From positions 1 to 13,624 of the forward strand of contig PWYO01000086.1 in NCBI GenBank assembly GCA_003567835.1: a stretch of DNA of 13,624 bases, given 5' to 3'. Below the pieces are notes generated by a model. The model was not told where the DNA came from and did not search any database. It was given only the letters and a program-made list of their open reading frames with translations. Position numbers and translations under genes: made by a program. Of this stretch, positions 1 through 7,696 are shown one piece after another (the stretch's first letter is position 1; each line of letters starts with the position of its first letter). The stretch is from Actinomycetota bacterium. Its GTDB lineage: Bacteria; Actinomycetota; Humimicrobiia; Humimicrobiales; Humimicrobiaceae.

Positions 1-206
1 GGCCAGGGCAGCTGGGTGAACAGGGCGATCTGCCCCCCGGCTCTACCCCAAAGCCCCAGGCCAATGATAAAGGCAACCGAAAAGGCCATAGCTGTCAGCT
101 GAAAGGGCGGTATCGCCCCGCTTAAGGCGGTGAGTAGCGCCAGGGTGGCCCACATCAGCACTGCCGTAAACCCAATCCCTGTGGCTCGCCGCGAATCCAG
201 TGTCAT
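1..206 (-). CDS. DMT/EamA-family transporter, N-terminal part only
   Basis: This is the first 68 residues of a reverse-strand gene that runs off the left edge. The ATG is at 206-204. The visible protein has a short polar N-terminus (MTLDSRRATG), a hydrophobic helix at about residues 11-30, and a second at about 35-55 containing IPPFQLTAM. This short polar start followed by a helix with a W-x-TLALLTAL pattern is typical of the first helices of EamA/DMT inner-membrane transporters, which usually have ten helices and export metabolites or amino acids. The substrate cannot be told from this fragment. It is divergent from the metal-permease pair to its right, with only 87 bases between start codons, so both promoters must lie there. 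Family assignment is moderate; another small-helix permease is possible. Confidence 0.6.
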   Translation of the reverse strand, partial: MTLDSRRATGIGFTAVLMWATLALLTALSGAIPPFQLTAMAFSVAFIIGLGLWGRAGGQIALFTQLPW

Positions 207-242
207 GGTAGTCCAGTTGTCAGGCTAAACTGTTGCAGAGGT

Positions 243-263
243 AAGTTGTTCTCAAGTTGTTCT
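243..263. repeat. Tandem direct repeat, 2 x AAGTTGTTCT
   Basis: A perfect 10-base direct repeat occurs at 243-252 and 254-263, an 11-base period or about one helical turn. It lies in the short divergent gap between the transporter start (206) and the small Cys-rich gene (294). That position would suit a regulator-binding site, but there is no match that I recognise to a Zur-type operator, and chance is possible. Confidence 0.3.
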
Positions 264-293
264 AATTGTGCTCCCGAGGCTGTGAACCTGGCT

Positions 294-491
294 ATGGCTG
301 ACTCCCCATCCTACTTCACCCCCGAGGAACTTCAGCGTTGGCAGTTTGGCTTGGCCCAGGCTAACCTCAACAACATTCTCTGCCACTGTCGCCAGTGTGA
401 TGCCACCTGGGTAGCCTCCAGCGAGGTTCCCTGTGGTTGTGGCAGCACCCGAGTCGAATATATTCCTTGCTGGCAATTCCCCGACGACTAA
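294..491 (+). CDS. Small Cys-rich (zinc-ribbon-like) protein, 65 aa
   Basis: No function is known to me. The 65-residue protein has Cys at 30, 32, 35, 47, 49 and 59, arranged as CHCRQC, then CGCG, then CW near the C-terminus (CWQFPDD). Two close Cys clusters separated by 11 residues resemble a zinc ribbon or other metal-binding fold. No signal peptide or membrane helix is seen, so it is probably cytoplasmic. The frame is open back to a TTG at 246, but the ATG at 294 is preferred because the extra residues are low-quality and would run into the upstream repeat. No good Shine-Dalgarno is present. It ends 8 bases before the metal permease start, so the two are almost certainly co-transcribed and perhaps translationally coupled. 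A role in metal sensing, storage or delivery is inference from context only. Confidence 0.65.
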   Translation: MADSPSYFTPEELQRWQFGLAQANLNNILCHCRQCDATWVASSEVPCGCGSTRVEYIPCWQFPDD

Positions 492-499
492 TAACGCTG

Positions 500-1336
500 A
501 TGGATTGGTTACTTACCCCGCTCAACTACGAATTTATGCGCCAGGCCCTATGGGCTAGCCTGCTGGTGGGCATTCTCTGCCCCGTTGTCGGCACCTATTT
601 GATTGTGCAGCGCATGGCGATGCTGGGGGATGTGGTGGCCCATGGGGTGCTGCCGGGCCTGGCGATCGCCAGCTTTCTCAACCTACCCATCCTGGCAGGG
701 GCGTTTACCATGGGGCTGTTTAGCACCTTTGTGATCGCCTGGATTCGCACCCAGTCGCGGATTAAGGTGGACACGGCCATGGCGATTACCTTTTCCACCT
801 TTTTCTCTCTGGGCATTACCCTACTGACGATATTTCGTAGTCGAGTCCCCTTAGAGCAGCTCCTGTTTGGTGACATCCTCAGCATCCGCTCTAGCGATGT
901 ACAGCAAATCGCTCTAATTATGGCTTTGGTGCTAGTAGGCGTAGTCCTGTTCTATAAAGAGCTGCTGTTTTTCACCTTCGACCCCCTCGGGGCCGAAGCC
1001 CTAGGGTTGCCCGTCACCCGCATTAACTTTGGCCTAATGGCGGCCATTACCCTGGCGATTATCGCTGGCATGAAGACGGTAGGGGTAATCTTGGTGGTGG
1101 CCCTGATGGTCGGCCCCGCCGCCACCGCCTACCTGCTGGTCAAAGAGCTGCACTGGATGATGATCCTGGGCGCGATCCTAGGGGTACTATTTGGCATGGT
1201 GGGTATGTACAGCAGCTACTATCTGGATATCCCCTCGGGACCTGCGATCGGGCTGACCGTCTTTGCAGGATTTTTGCTGGCCTTGTTGTTTAGTCCCCGG
1301 CAAGGTGTTTTAACTCGTTGCATCTACAAACGCTAA
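500..1336 (+). CDS. Metal ABC transporter permease (ZnuB/MntB type)
   Basis: Integral inner-membrane subunit of an ABC-3 family importer for divalent metal (zinc or manganese). It works with an ATPase and a periplasmic binding protein, neither of which is in the window. The 278-residue length is normal for the family. Family signs are VGTYLIVQRMAMLGDVVAHG (30-49), a stretch of about eight hydrophobic helices, YKELLFFTFDPLGAEALGLP (152-171), GVILVVALMVGPAATAY (195-211), and the C-terminal IGLTVFAGFLLALLFSPRQG. The family usually has HSVLPG where this protein has HGVLPG. The frame extends upstream to a GTG at 437 that would overlap the preceding gene by 55 bases. ATG 500 (MDWLLTPLNYEFM) matches the usual family start and leaves an 8-base gap. 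Zinc versus manganese cannot be decided from the permease alone. Confidence 0.9.
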   Translation: MDWLLTPLNYEFMRQALWASLLVGILCPVVGTYLIVQRMAMLGDVVAHGVLPGLAIASFLNLPILAGAFTMGLFSTFVIAWIRTQSRIKVDTAMAITFSTFFSLGITLLTIFRSRVPLEQLLFGDILSIRSSDVQQIALIMALVLVGVVLFYKELLFFTFDPLGAEALGLPVTRINFGLMAAITLAIIAGMKTVGVILVVALMVGPAATAYLLVKELHWMMILGAILGVLFGMVGMYSSYYLDIPSGPAIGLTVFAGFLLALLFSPRQGVLTRCIYKR

Positions 1337-1427
1337 GGGACTTGGGTATTTCGCCGAAACCCTAAAATCCTAGTGTAAAAAAAGCCGGAAATTGCCTACC
1401 GCCCCCTTAACTGGTGTGCCGTCTAAC

Positions 1428-2885
1428 ATGCTCATTTGGAAAACCCAAGCCTTAGACCCGACCATTGCCAGTGTGCGTTATCGATGTATTTTCCCCGCTC
1501 GGGCTTTAGAACAAAGGGGGGTTGCATCATTTGTATATGGGAGACGATATCCGCTCCCTATGCACCAGAACCTCAAGGCAATCATCTTTGTCAAAAGCTT
1601 CACTGATGAAGATGTGCAGGCTTGTCAGGCTGCAGGCCGATTAGGTATTCCCATTATCCTAGACCTTTGCGACAATATCTTCATTGACAACTATGGCCAG
1701 GGCATTACACAAGCCTATTCGCCTAAAACCAACTTTTTGATAATGGCGCAATGGGCCACCGCCATTGTCACCACTGGCCTAGCTTTAAAGCAGGTTATTG
1801 AGCAGCATATTGAAGCTAATTGTCCAGTTTGGGTGATCCCTGACGGTTGTGAAACCCTTGCTGATGTGGAGTATGCCCTACACGTCAATATCTGGCAACG
1901 GTGGTTAACCTTGCTAAGGAACTGGCCTTACTTCTTGTTAATAGAACTCATCAGCTATGTTACTGGTATTACTCAACGCTTAGTTGATAGGGTGATCAAC
2001 GAGTTGAGAAGAGTGAAGAATAAATTGCTTGATATTTTTGACATTAAACATGGCCCAGAGTCAGCCATAGATACTTGGAACCAACAATCGGATAACATCA
2101 CCCAGACAAGGAATGGGGCTATAGATCTATCCCCTGTTTCTAAGCTGGCTTTTCGCGACAAATCACCGGGTTTTGCCCTTAAAGTGCCGAATATCTCAAC
2201 CCATAACCTAACTAAGAGGCTAAATGAAGCCGTTGGATATTCCTATAACGGTCAGTCATTAATAACGGAAGAGAGCCAACATCAAGATAACAGTCTAATA
2301 GTTGAGAGCAATCCTGGACTAATACCCCAAAAACAAAAGGGTAGCTCTGTAAAAACGATTATTTGGTTTGGTCATCATGGCAGCCCTTATAGCCAGTCTG
2401 GCATTGTCAACATCTCAGTGTTGAGCAAGGCCATTGAGAACATCAGTCAAATAATTCCTTTGCGTCTACTAGTAGTTAGTAATAGTTATTCGAAATACCT
2501 TGATTTAATTGCCCCTTTGCCGTTTGATACAGCCTATGCAGAATGGCACCCAACGCAGATCTATCAACATATTTCAAGTAGTGATTTAGTCATCTTGCCC
2601 AACTCTAAAACTCCATTTGCTTGGTCAAAATCTGCTAATCGAGCCGTCCTTTCTCTCTCGTTAGGAGTGCCCGTGGTTGCTACCTTTATCCCAGCGATGG
2701 AGCCTTTTAGGGAATGTATGTTGTTTGACAACTGGGAAAATAACTTGCGACAATACCTTGAGAAGCCTGGACTAGTTAGGGATCATTTGCAAAAAGCTCA
2801 GGTGGTCATTAAGGCAAATTATAGTGGCGAAGCTATTGCTACACAGTGGTTTAACCTAATCCATTCAATCTATACAGAACCATGA
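1428..2885 (+). CDS. GT-B-like glycosyltransferase with long internal insertion
   Basis: Probably a cytoplasmic or membrane-associated glycosyltransferase of surface-polysaccharide assembly; donor and acceptor are unknown. Residues 1-145 form an N-terminal Rossmann-like half (IIFVKSF, GIPIILDLCDNIF, ATAIVTTGLALKQVI, VWVIPDG). Residues 308-485 form the C-terminal half (TIIWFGHHG, LRLLVVSNS, WHPTQIYQHISSSDLVILPN, LSLGVPVVAT). The two halves are normally contiguous. Here about 158 residues (150-307) separate them, beginning with a hydrophobic/aromatic stretch (155-180, IWQRWLTLLRNWPYFLL) and continuing as polar, low-complexity-like sequence. The frame is open from a TTG at 1392, but ATG 1428 starts the domain directly (MLIWKTQALDP). 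Its stop overlaps the next ATG by four bases (ATGA, 2882-2885), so the two genes are coupled. It is AT-richer than the transport genes to its left. Confidence 0.7.
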   Translation: MLIWKTQALDPTIASVRYRCIFPARALEQRGVASFVYGRRYPLPMHQNLKAIIFVKSFTDEDVQACQAAGRLGIPIILDLCDNIFIDNYGQGITQAYSPKTNFLIMAQWATAIVTTGLALKQVIEQHIEANCPVWVIPDGCETLADVEYALHVNIWQRWLTLLRNWPYFLLIELISYVTGITQRLVDRVINELRRVKNKLLDIFDIKHGPESAIDTWNQQSDNITQTRNGAIDLSPVSKLAFRDKSPGFALKVPNISTHNLTKRLNEAVGYSYNGQSLITEESQHQDNSLIVESNPGLIPQKQKGSSVKTIIWFGHHGSPYSQSGIVNISVLSKAIENISQIIPLRLLVVSNSYSKYLDLIAPLPFDTAYAEWHPTQIYQHISSSDLVILPNSKTPFAWSKSANRAVLSLSLGVPVVATFIPAMEPFRECMLFDNWENNLRQYLEKPGLVRDHLQKAQVVIKANYSGEAIATQWFNLIHSIYTEP

Positions 2886-4021
2886 TATTTAATTTGAAAA
2901 ATCCAGTCGAACGAAAGCCTAAATTACTTATTTTATTTAACTTAATCCAAGATCTTGATATTTTGCTCCCCCTGGCTGTAGCGTTTAATAATCATTCTGC
3001 TATAGATCTAGAGGTTGCTGTTATTGATCACTTTGGAAAGCAGTCTCCGCGTATTGAATATTTACTCCGGCAAGCAGGGATTCAGCCTCGATTCCTTCGT
3101 CAGTCAGCGGTAATAGCTGGTAGACAACCAGCCTTATCAGGGGTTAAGGCTGTGATAACTGCCTCTGAAAGTAACCATGCTGCTCATAAAACTGCCTATG
3201 AGTTAACGATGCGGGCAAATCAGATGCAGATTCAAACTTATACCATGCAGCATGGTTTCGAGAATATTGGTCTAACCTACTCTGATGAGGTTACACCGAT
3301 AACATCGGTTAATTTTGCATCTCAAACAATTTTTATATGGGGAAGTCTAGAAACTCTGCATTTCCATATTCCAGTCCCAACTAAGGAGAAATGTATTTCT
3401 GTTGGTTGTCCTAAATATGTTAGGCCATCAGGGTCAAAGGTCTCATTTAGTCATCCTCGCAGGCAATTAGTAACTATTTTTGAGAACCTGCATTGGGAAC
3501 GTTATAACGATACATACCGGTCTTGCTTTATAGCAGATATATACCAAGTTGCCCATCAGTTCCCTCACATTACTTTTCTAATTAAGCCGCACCATGCAGG
3601 TCAGTGGTTAACAGGTAACAAAAATAGTAAATTACCACGCTATCAGGGGGAACTGCCCCAGGTCGATAACCTGGTCATTGCCAATCCAACCGATCCAAAG
3701 TGGGAAAACTTTACAGCTCCAGCGTTGCTAGAAGTAGCTGACGCTGCCATTACTACACCCTCGACCGTGGCCCTAGATGCAGCTCGCCTAGGGCGCCCCG
3801 TTGCAGTTGTTGGCTATGACTTGGTTCTAGAAAAATATCATCCTTTACCCATCTTAAGGGAATCTTACGATTGGGCAGACTGGGTCAATCAGCTGACCTC
3901 TACTGAGGGTTACCATCAGCTTCAACAGATTGAACAGCAGTTCTTGCAGAAACAAATCTTACCTGGGGATGCCACATCGAGGATTTTTACTTACATAATG
4001 CAACAGATTTTGTATCCTTAA
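2882..4021 (+). CDS. GT-B protein, TagB/CDP-glycerol transferase-like
   Basis: Probably transfers a glycerol-phosphate or sugar unit during surface-polymer synthesis. The 379-residue protein shows features of the CDP-glycerol glycerophosphotransferase and capsule-synthesis GT-B groups: TYTMQHGFEN (119-128) with the QHG motif, TIFIWGS (149-155), GCPKYV (176-181), FLIKPHH (232-238), and the donor-site-like run ADAAITTPSTVALDAARLGR (287-306), which has the Ser/Thr-rich turn seen in TagF-like enzymes. No membrane helix is seen. It overlaps the preceding glycosyltransferase by four bases (ATGA) and faces the reverse-strand block tail to tail with a 39-base gap. Because Kdo genes lie in the same locus, a CMP-Kdo-using transferase is a possible alternative, but no diagnostic KpsC/KpsS motif was recognised. 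The fold class is fairly sure; the substrate is not. Confidence 0.65.
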   Translation: MIFNLKNPVERKPKLLILFNLIQDLDILLPLAVAFNNHSAIDLEVAVIDHFGKQSPRIEYLLRQAGIQPRFLRQSAVIAGRQPALSGVKAVITASESNHAAHKTAYELTMRANQMQIQTYTMQHGFENIGLTYSDEVTPITSVNFASQTIFIWGSLETLHFHIPVPTKEKCISVGCPKYVRPSGSKVSFSHPRRQLVTIFENLHWERYNDTYRSCFIADIYQVAHQFPHITFLIKPHHAGQWLTGNKNSKLPRYQGELPQVDNLVIANPTDPKWENFTAPALLEVADAAITTPSTVALDAARLGRPVAVVGYDLVLEKYHPLPILRESYDWADWVNQLTSTEGYHQLQQIEQQFLQKQILPGDATSRIFTYIMQQILYP

Positions 4022-4060
4022 AGTCGCTGTGCCTTTCAGAAGCCTTCAGGTTGACTCTTC

Positions 4061-5077
4061 CTAAGATCCTGGCCAGGGAAGAATTGAATATAGATACTTT
4101 TTGAGTTGTTGGATCAAATGCTGAATATATGATTTACGTGAGGTTGACTGGGCTGTGAGTTGAGCATTTACCGCAGCTAAGTGCTTTTTCTCTATGATTA
4201 AGGCTTTGTTAGCTTGTTTTAGCTCCTGAATCTGCCGTTTCATCTCAAAGCGATTTTCTTGGAGCAAACTAATTTTTAGTTCTAATTCCTTATAGGCAGT
4301 TTCCAGGGGCAAAGTCGGGCGGTCTGGGTTAATAAACTGGTCCCAGTAAGCTTGCATAAATTGTTTGCGCGGTCCTTTGAAGTGTAGAATGAATTTACCC
4401 TCAAAGGCCGTTAGGTCCAACTCACTCTCTAAATCAGGTGAGAAGTTATATTGATCACAATCTAAAAGACGGACTTTAATATCATTTAGCTGTAAACTGC
4501 TAGGCTGCAAGTCATTAGCATCTGGGCATTGAAGGATGTCTAGCAAAGCGTACTGATCACCCCACCACTGGGTATCCTTTCCATAGGATCTCTGGTATAT
4601 GTGATACAACTGCTCTAAAAAACGAAGTGCGGCTGGTTTGCCTGATGCTGGAATAAAGAAAATACCCCCATTGATGGGCATGGGCTTACCTTGGTAAACC
4701 GGGGCCGGGGTGCGAATGGTTAAGCCAATATCAAAGTCCTGTAGTAATAGCGGATCTAGTTTTGCAGTGAGGAGCATGTCTGAATCTAATAAAACAACAT
4801 TAGATTCCTGATTCATAGTCCTAAGAAATTGAATCTGAGTACTTAAGCGATTTAACATGATATGGTGACTATCTATGTCATAGCGCTGCACAGAAATATC
4901 TGGCGATAGATGAGAAAAATCCGTATTTAAGTCTGACAACACTATTTTGCAACAGTCCTCATGGAGTAGAGAAGCAGAGTGAAACATTAAATTAATAATG
5001 GTCTGATAGCTGAGACTATGAGGGGAAGTCTCAATAAGATTTTCTAGGGAAATATGAAAAGTGACAAAAAATATCAT
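4061..5077 (-). CDS. GT-A (GT8-like) glycosyltransferase with C-terminal coiled coil
   Basis: Probably a metal- and nucleotide-sugar-dependent glycosyltransferase of the locus. Of 338 residues, about 1-250 form a GT-A catalytic domain. It contains VVLLDSDMLL with the DxD metal motif at D98-S-D100, PINGGIFFIPAS (134-145) with the Asn-Gly-Gly loop, WWGDQYALLDIL (171-182), and ILHFKGPRKQF (230-240), the His-x-x-Gly signature that in GT8 enzymes supplies the second metal ligand. Residues 258-312 are rich in Leu, Glu, Lys and Gln and read as a coiled coil, followed by a basic-aromatic tail (LKKYLYSILPWPGS). This arrangement suggests oligomerisation or docking on a membrane or partner. It is the last gene of the reverse-strand block, 106 bases after the pyruvyl transferase-like gene. 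ATG 5077 starts directly at the first beta strand (MIFFVTFHIS). No Shine-Dalgarno is evident. Confidence 0.75.
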   Translation of the reverse strand: MIFFVTFHISLENLIETSPHSLSYQTIINLMFHSASLLHEDCCKIVLSDLNTDFSHLSPDISVQRYDIDSHHIMLNRLSTQIQFLRTMNQESNVVLLDSDMLLTAKLDPLLLQDFDIGLTIRTPAPVYQGKPMPINGGIFFIPASGKPAALRFLEQLYHIYQRSYGKDTQWWGDQYALLDILQCPDANDLQPSSLQLNDIKVRLLDCDQYNFSPDLESELDLTAFEGKFILHFKGPRKQFMQAYWDQFINPDRPTLPLETAYKELELKISLLQENRFEMKRQIQELKQANKALIIEKKHLAAVNAQLTAQSTSRKSYIQHLIQQLKKYLYSILPWPGS

Positions 5078-5183
5078 GGTTTAAACTAGGGCCTATTAGC
5101 CTGGAACTGTTGTGCCTGACGTTGTTGTCACATCATTTGAATTGATAATAGCTCTATTTGTTGTATGGAGTGACTCTATTAAA

Positions 5184-6263
5184 TTAAAGAATTTCGAATT
5201 TGATATAATTAGTGAAAAGCTGCATTGTTTTGAACTTATCTCGGAAAATATTCTGATAATTTTTAGGACTTTGTTCTAGATGATTGTGGAAATTACTGGG
5301 ATCACAGAGTGGAAATCCTAGGTAATCAGAAAAACCGACACATCGATTATCAACATGGGTTAGCAATGATGGCTTGCCCTGACTTAAAAACCACAAGTGG
5401 GCATGAAGTCGACTTCCATAATGAATGAACGCTGTTTGATATAGACCAAAGCATTGCTCTACTGATTGAGGAATGAAAATCTTATAGCCTAATCTCTTAG
5501 CATAGCTTCTTAAGGCCTCTGGTGTAAAGGGTGAGCGCTTGACGGAGTTTTTCGGGAAATAGCTCTGTATCTTATTGAAGGCTGAAGTAATTAAATCTTC
5601 CTGGTTCAAGGCAACAAAATCCTGATGTAGAGATAAAATTCTCTCGGCCTCAGGGTAATGCTTGGCTACAAAACTTAGGGTTTGTGTTTCCCTCTCCCAA
5701 AAATTATCGCGCTCAGTGACAGTGACAATAATGCGGTTGGCGTTACAATCCTCTGAAATGCCTGACAGACCTCCATCACCATACATAACAGGACAACCAG
5801 TCATCAGAAACTGATCTGCCATTTCTGGAAGGTAGGTATTTAAATAGTTGATTGTTTCAGGACATCTCCAGGATGTAAAGCGCGATCGCTGATGTAATTC
5901 CTTCAATATAGTCTTAGTAAACTCTGACATGCCTTGATTCTGCCTGGGATCGCCATGAATACCAATGGCAAAAGGAATAATCGGGACTTTAATTTTTTCA
6001 AGGGTGATGAGATTAAGACCGGGAACAATAGAAAAATGATCATTAAGCTGATTAGCACCAGCTAAAATAACTGCCCGAGTTGAATTTATTTTTCCAATAT
6101 CATAGTCAGTGAGTGCTTTCCTTGAGGTGAGGATGTACTCACATTTGAAGGGGTAAAGTAGTTTCTTTATTGTGGCTAGAATAAATCCATCACCAAGGTT
6201 GACAGCTTTTAGATTTTGCAGTTCTTTGGGGATTAAGTATGGAGTGAAAATGGTATAAGACAT
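5184..6263 (-). CDS. Polysaccharide pyruvyl transferase-family protein
   Basis: Probably a member of the CsaB/WcaK family, which adds pyruvate from phosphoenolpyruvate to a sugar as a ketal; some members have other roles. The 359-residue length is typical. Family signs are the N-terminal NLGDGFIL (22-29), RAVILAGANQL (63-73), PIIPFAIGIHG (94-104), SWRCPETINYL (131-141, in the place of the usual R-EP-S motif), TGCPVMY (155-161), and HYGSRLHAHLWFLSQGKPSL (281-300), whose Arg-Leu-His is the family's hallmark. No membrane helix is predicted by eye. It lies between the ABC transporter ATPase (105-base gap) and the coiled-coil glycosyltransferase, so decoration of the exported chain is the likely job. 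Sequence motifs do not show which sugar is modified or prove catalytic activity. Confidence 0.75.
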   Translation of the reverse strand: MSYTIFTPYLIPKELQNLKAVNLGDGFILATIKKLLYPFKCEYILTSRKALTDYDIGKINSTRAVILAGANQLNDHFSIVPGLNLITLEKIKVPIIPFAIGIHGDPRQNQGMSEFTKTILKELHQRSRFTSWRCPETINYLNTYLPEMADQFLMTGCPVMYGDGGLSGISEDCNANRIIVTVTERDNFWERETQTLSFVAKHYPEAERILSLHQDFVALNQEDLITSAFNKIQSYFPKNSVKRSPFTPEALRSYAKRLGYKIFIPQSVEQCFGLYQTAFIHYGSRLHAHLWFLSQGKPSLLTHVDNRCVGFSDYLGFPLCDPSNFHNHLEQSPKNYQNIFRDKFKTMQLFTNYIKFEIL

Positions 6264-6297
6264 AACCCAACCGGGATCGTAAGTAAGGTCTTTTTAC

Positions 6298-6338
6298 AAC
6301 TTTAGTAGAACTTTAAGACAGGAAATAGTGGAACTTTA
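6298..6338. repeat. Three AACTTTA repeats at helical spacing
   Basis: AACTTTA is found at 6298-6304, 6309-6315 and 6332-6338, with start-to-start distances of 11 and 23 bases, close to one and two helical turns. On the reverse strand they read TAAAGTT and lie 35-75 bases before the start of the pyruvyl transferase-like gene (6263). A regulator site or promoter element is possible. In AT-rich DNA chance is also possible. Confidence 0.25.
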
Positions 6339-6347
6339 TTTTGAATA

Positions 6348-6368
6348 TAGACTCTTGCTAAAAGTCTA
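6348..6368 (-). repeat. Inverted repeat directly after the Wzt-type gene stop
   Basis: TAGACT (6348-6353) and AGTCTA (6363-6368) form a perfect 6-base inverted repeat with a 9-base spacer. It immediately follows the tandem reverse-strand stop codons TAG-TAG (6371-6366, the second overlapping one arm). It could form a weak RNA hairpin between the ATPase and pyruvyl transferase-like genes. It is neither GC-rich nor followed by a T-run, so I do not call it an intrinsic terminator. Confidence 0.25.
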
Positions 6369-7679
6369 CTACTTGGTCGGTTCATCTTCCATAATCCACT
6401 GTCGAGGTTGGTAGAAAGAGCATCGATCAATTCCCTCCTCTCCTATAACTTTGAATTTAAAGGACTCAACAATGTCCTGAATTCTATATAAGACACCCTC
6501 ATTGGTAACATTGAATTTCATGGAATAAGCATCCATAGCTAAACCACAATAGGGCAAATACAGCTTGATGATGCTTTTGCCTGCAGGCAATGAGAAAAAA
6601 TCAACGTCCTGACCACTTTTCAAGAATAAAAAAGACGCATGGGGTTTTGTTAAACTTCGGATGATTAGATTTATGCCTACGTTCTCCACCGCCATGGCTG
6701 CTTCAATTTCTGCAACAACGTAAGCTGGTTCTCCTGTGACGAGATGATCGACTAGCAAACCAGTTTCATCCTGTAAAGCAATTGAGCGAATTTGAAGCGG
6801 GGTATTGGTACTCTGTTTCTCTACGATCAGATGGCTGGTTAGCTCTGCTTGATTAGTCTTTTGAAAGACGATATCTTGCTCATAGTGGTACATCACTTCC
6901 TCCGCTGCACCATACATGACTAATCTACCCTGTGATAAGTAGGCAGCATAATCGCAGTTCGAGCGTATTGCAGACGGAGCATGGGATACTAGGATAAAAG
7001 AGACACCATTTTTGCGTAGATCGCTGAGCCGCTGGTAGCACTTAGTCCGAAAGTTGAAATCTCCAACAGCGAGAACTTCATCGATAAGCAAAATATCAGG
7101 ATCAGTGTGAATTGCGCAGGCAAATCCTAAGCGAGCCTTCATCCCAGAACTATAGGTACGAACTGGAGCATCAATTGCATGCTCAATTTCTGAAAAATCA
7201 ATTACTTCTTGGAACTTATGGTCAATTTCCCGCCGCGAAAGTCCCAAGATGGACATATTAATATAAACGTTTTCACGGCCAGTCAATAGAGGATTAAACC
7301 CTGCCCCGAGGGCAATTAGGGCTGCAATCCGTCCTCTAATCTTGACTTGCCCAATGTCGGGTCTCATTAATCCACTTATAATGCGTAGCAGGGTAGTTTT
7401 ACCACTACCATTGACGCCTACCATACCTACTGACTGACCTTGTTTAATGGTCAAGTTAATGTCTTGCAAGGCCCAGAATTCACCGTGCCTTAGGGTTCTG
7501 CTGTGTCTTGAAAGACCAGACACCTCCTTGGCAATATCTTGCAGCCCGTAGACGTAAGAACGCTTAAGATTACGACAAAACTTCTTGGATAAATGCTTGA
7601 TTTGGATGCGAAGATCGTCTTCGCTACCACTCAAATCCCCTGTGACTGGTATGGCTGGAGTTTGGGAAAGATCAATCAT
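6369..7679 (-). CDS. wzt: Polysaccharide ABC exporter ATPase, Wzt type with C-terminal domain
   Basis: Cytoplasmic ATPase that powers export of a lipid-linked polysaccharide through the permease encoded just upstream. The 436 residues contain Walker A GVNGSGKTT (88-96), the family-typical substitute signature YSSGMKARL (176-184) instead of LSGGQ, Walker B DILLIDE (195-201), AVGD (204-207) and the switch His in VSH (H233). The segment FWALQDINLTIKQGQSVGMV is standard for Wzt/TagH/KpsT relatives. Residues about 280-415 form a C-terminal beta-rich extension resembling Wzt_C, which in O-antigen exporters binds the chain end; KpsT-type capsule ATPases lack it. The frame stays open to 7790, inside the permease gene. 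ATG 7679 (MIDLSQTPAI) is preferred, leaving a 17-base gap. The symbol reflects architecture; the chain exported is unknown. Confidence 0.9.
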   Translation of the reverse strand: MIDLSQTPAIPVTGDLSGSEDDLRIQIKHLSKKFCRNLKRSYVYGLQDIAKEVSGLSRHSRTLRHGEFWALQDINLTIKQGQSVGMVGVNGSGKTTLLRIISGLMRPDIGQVKIRGRIAALIALGAGFNPLLTGRENVYINMSILGLSRREIDHKFQEVIDFSEIEHAIDAPVRTYSSGMKARLGFACAIHTDPDILLIDEVLAVGDFNFRTKCYQRLSDLRKNGVSFILVSHAPSAIRSNCDYAAYLSQGRLVMYGAAEEVMYHYEQDIVFQKTNQAELTSHLIVEKQSTNTPLQIRSIALQDETGLLVDHLVTGEPAYVVAEIEAAMAVENVGINLIIRSLTKPHASFLFLKSGQDVDFFSLPAGKSIIKLYLPYCGLAMDAYSMKFNVTNEGVLYRIQDIVESFKFKVIGEEGIDRCSFYQPRQWIMEDEPTK

Positions 7680-7696
7680 TGGATGGCAGGAACTAT

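Noticed and set aside
1344..1362. Hairpin-like GGG-TTTC/GAAA-CCC after the metal permease as a terminator.
   Set aside because: The stem has a two-base bulge and a three-base loop, and no T-run follows on the forward strand (TAAAATCC), so it was not called.
4022..4060. Bidirectional terminator in the convergent gap.
   Set aside because: The gap has near-repeats (CAGAAGCC, CCTTCAGG) but no stable stem with a feasible loop and no T-run.
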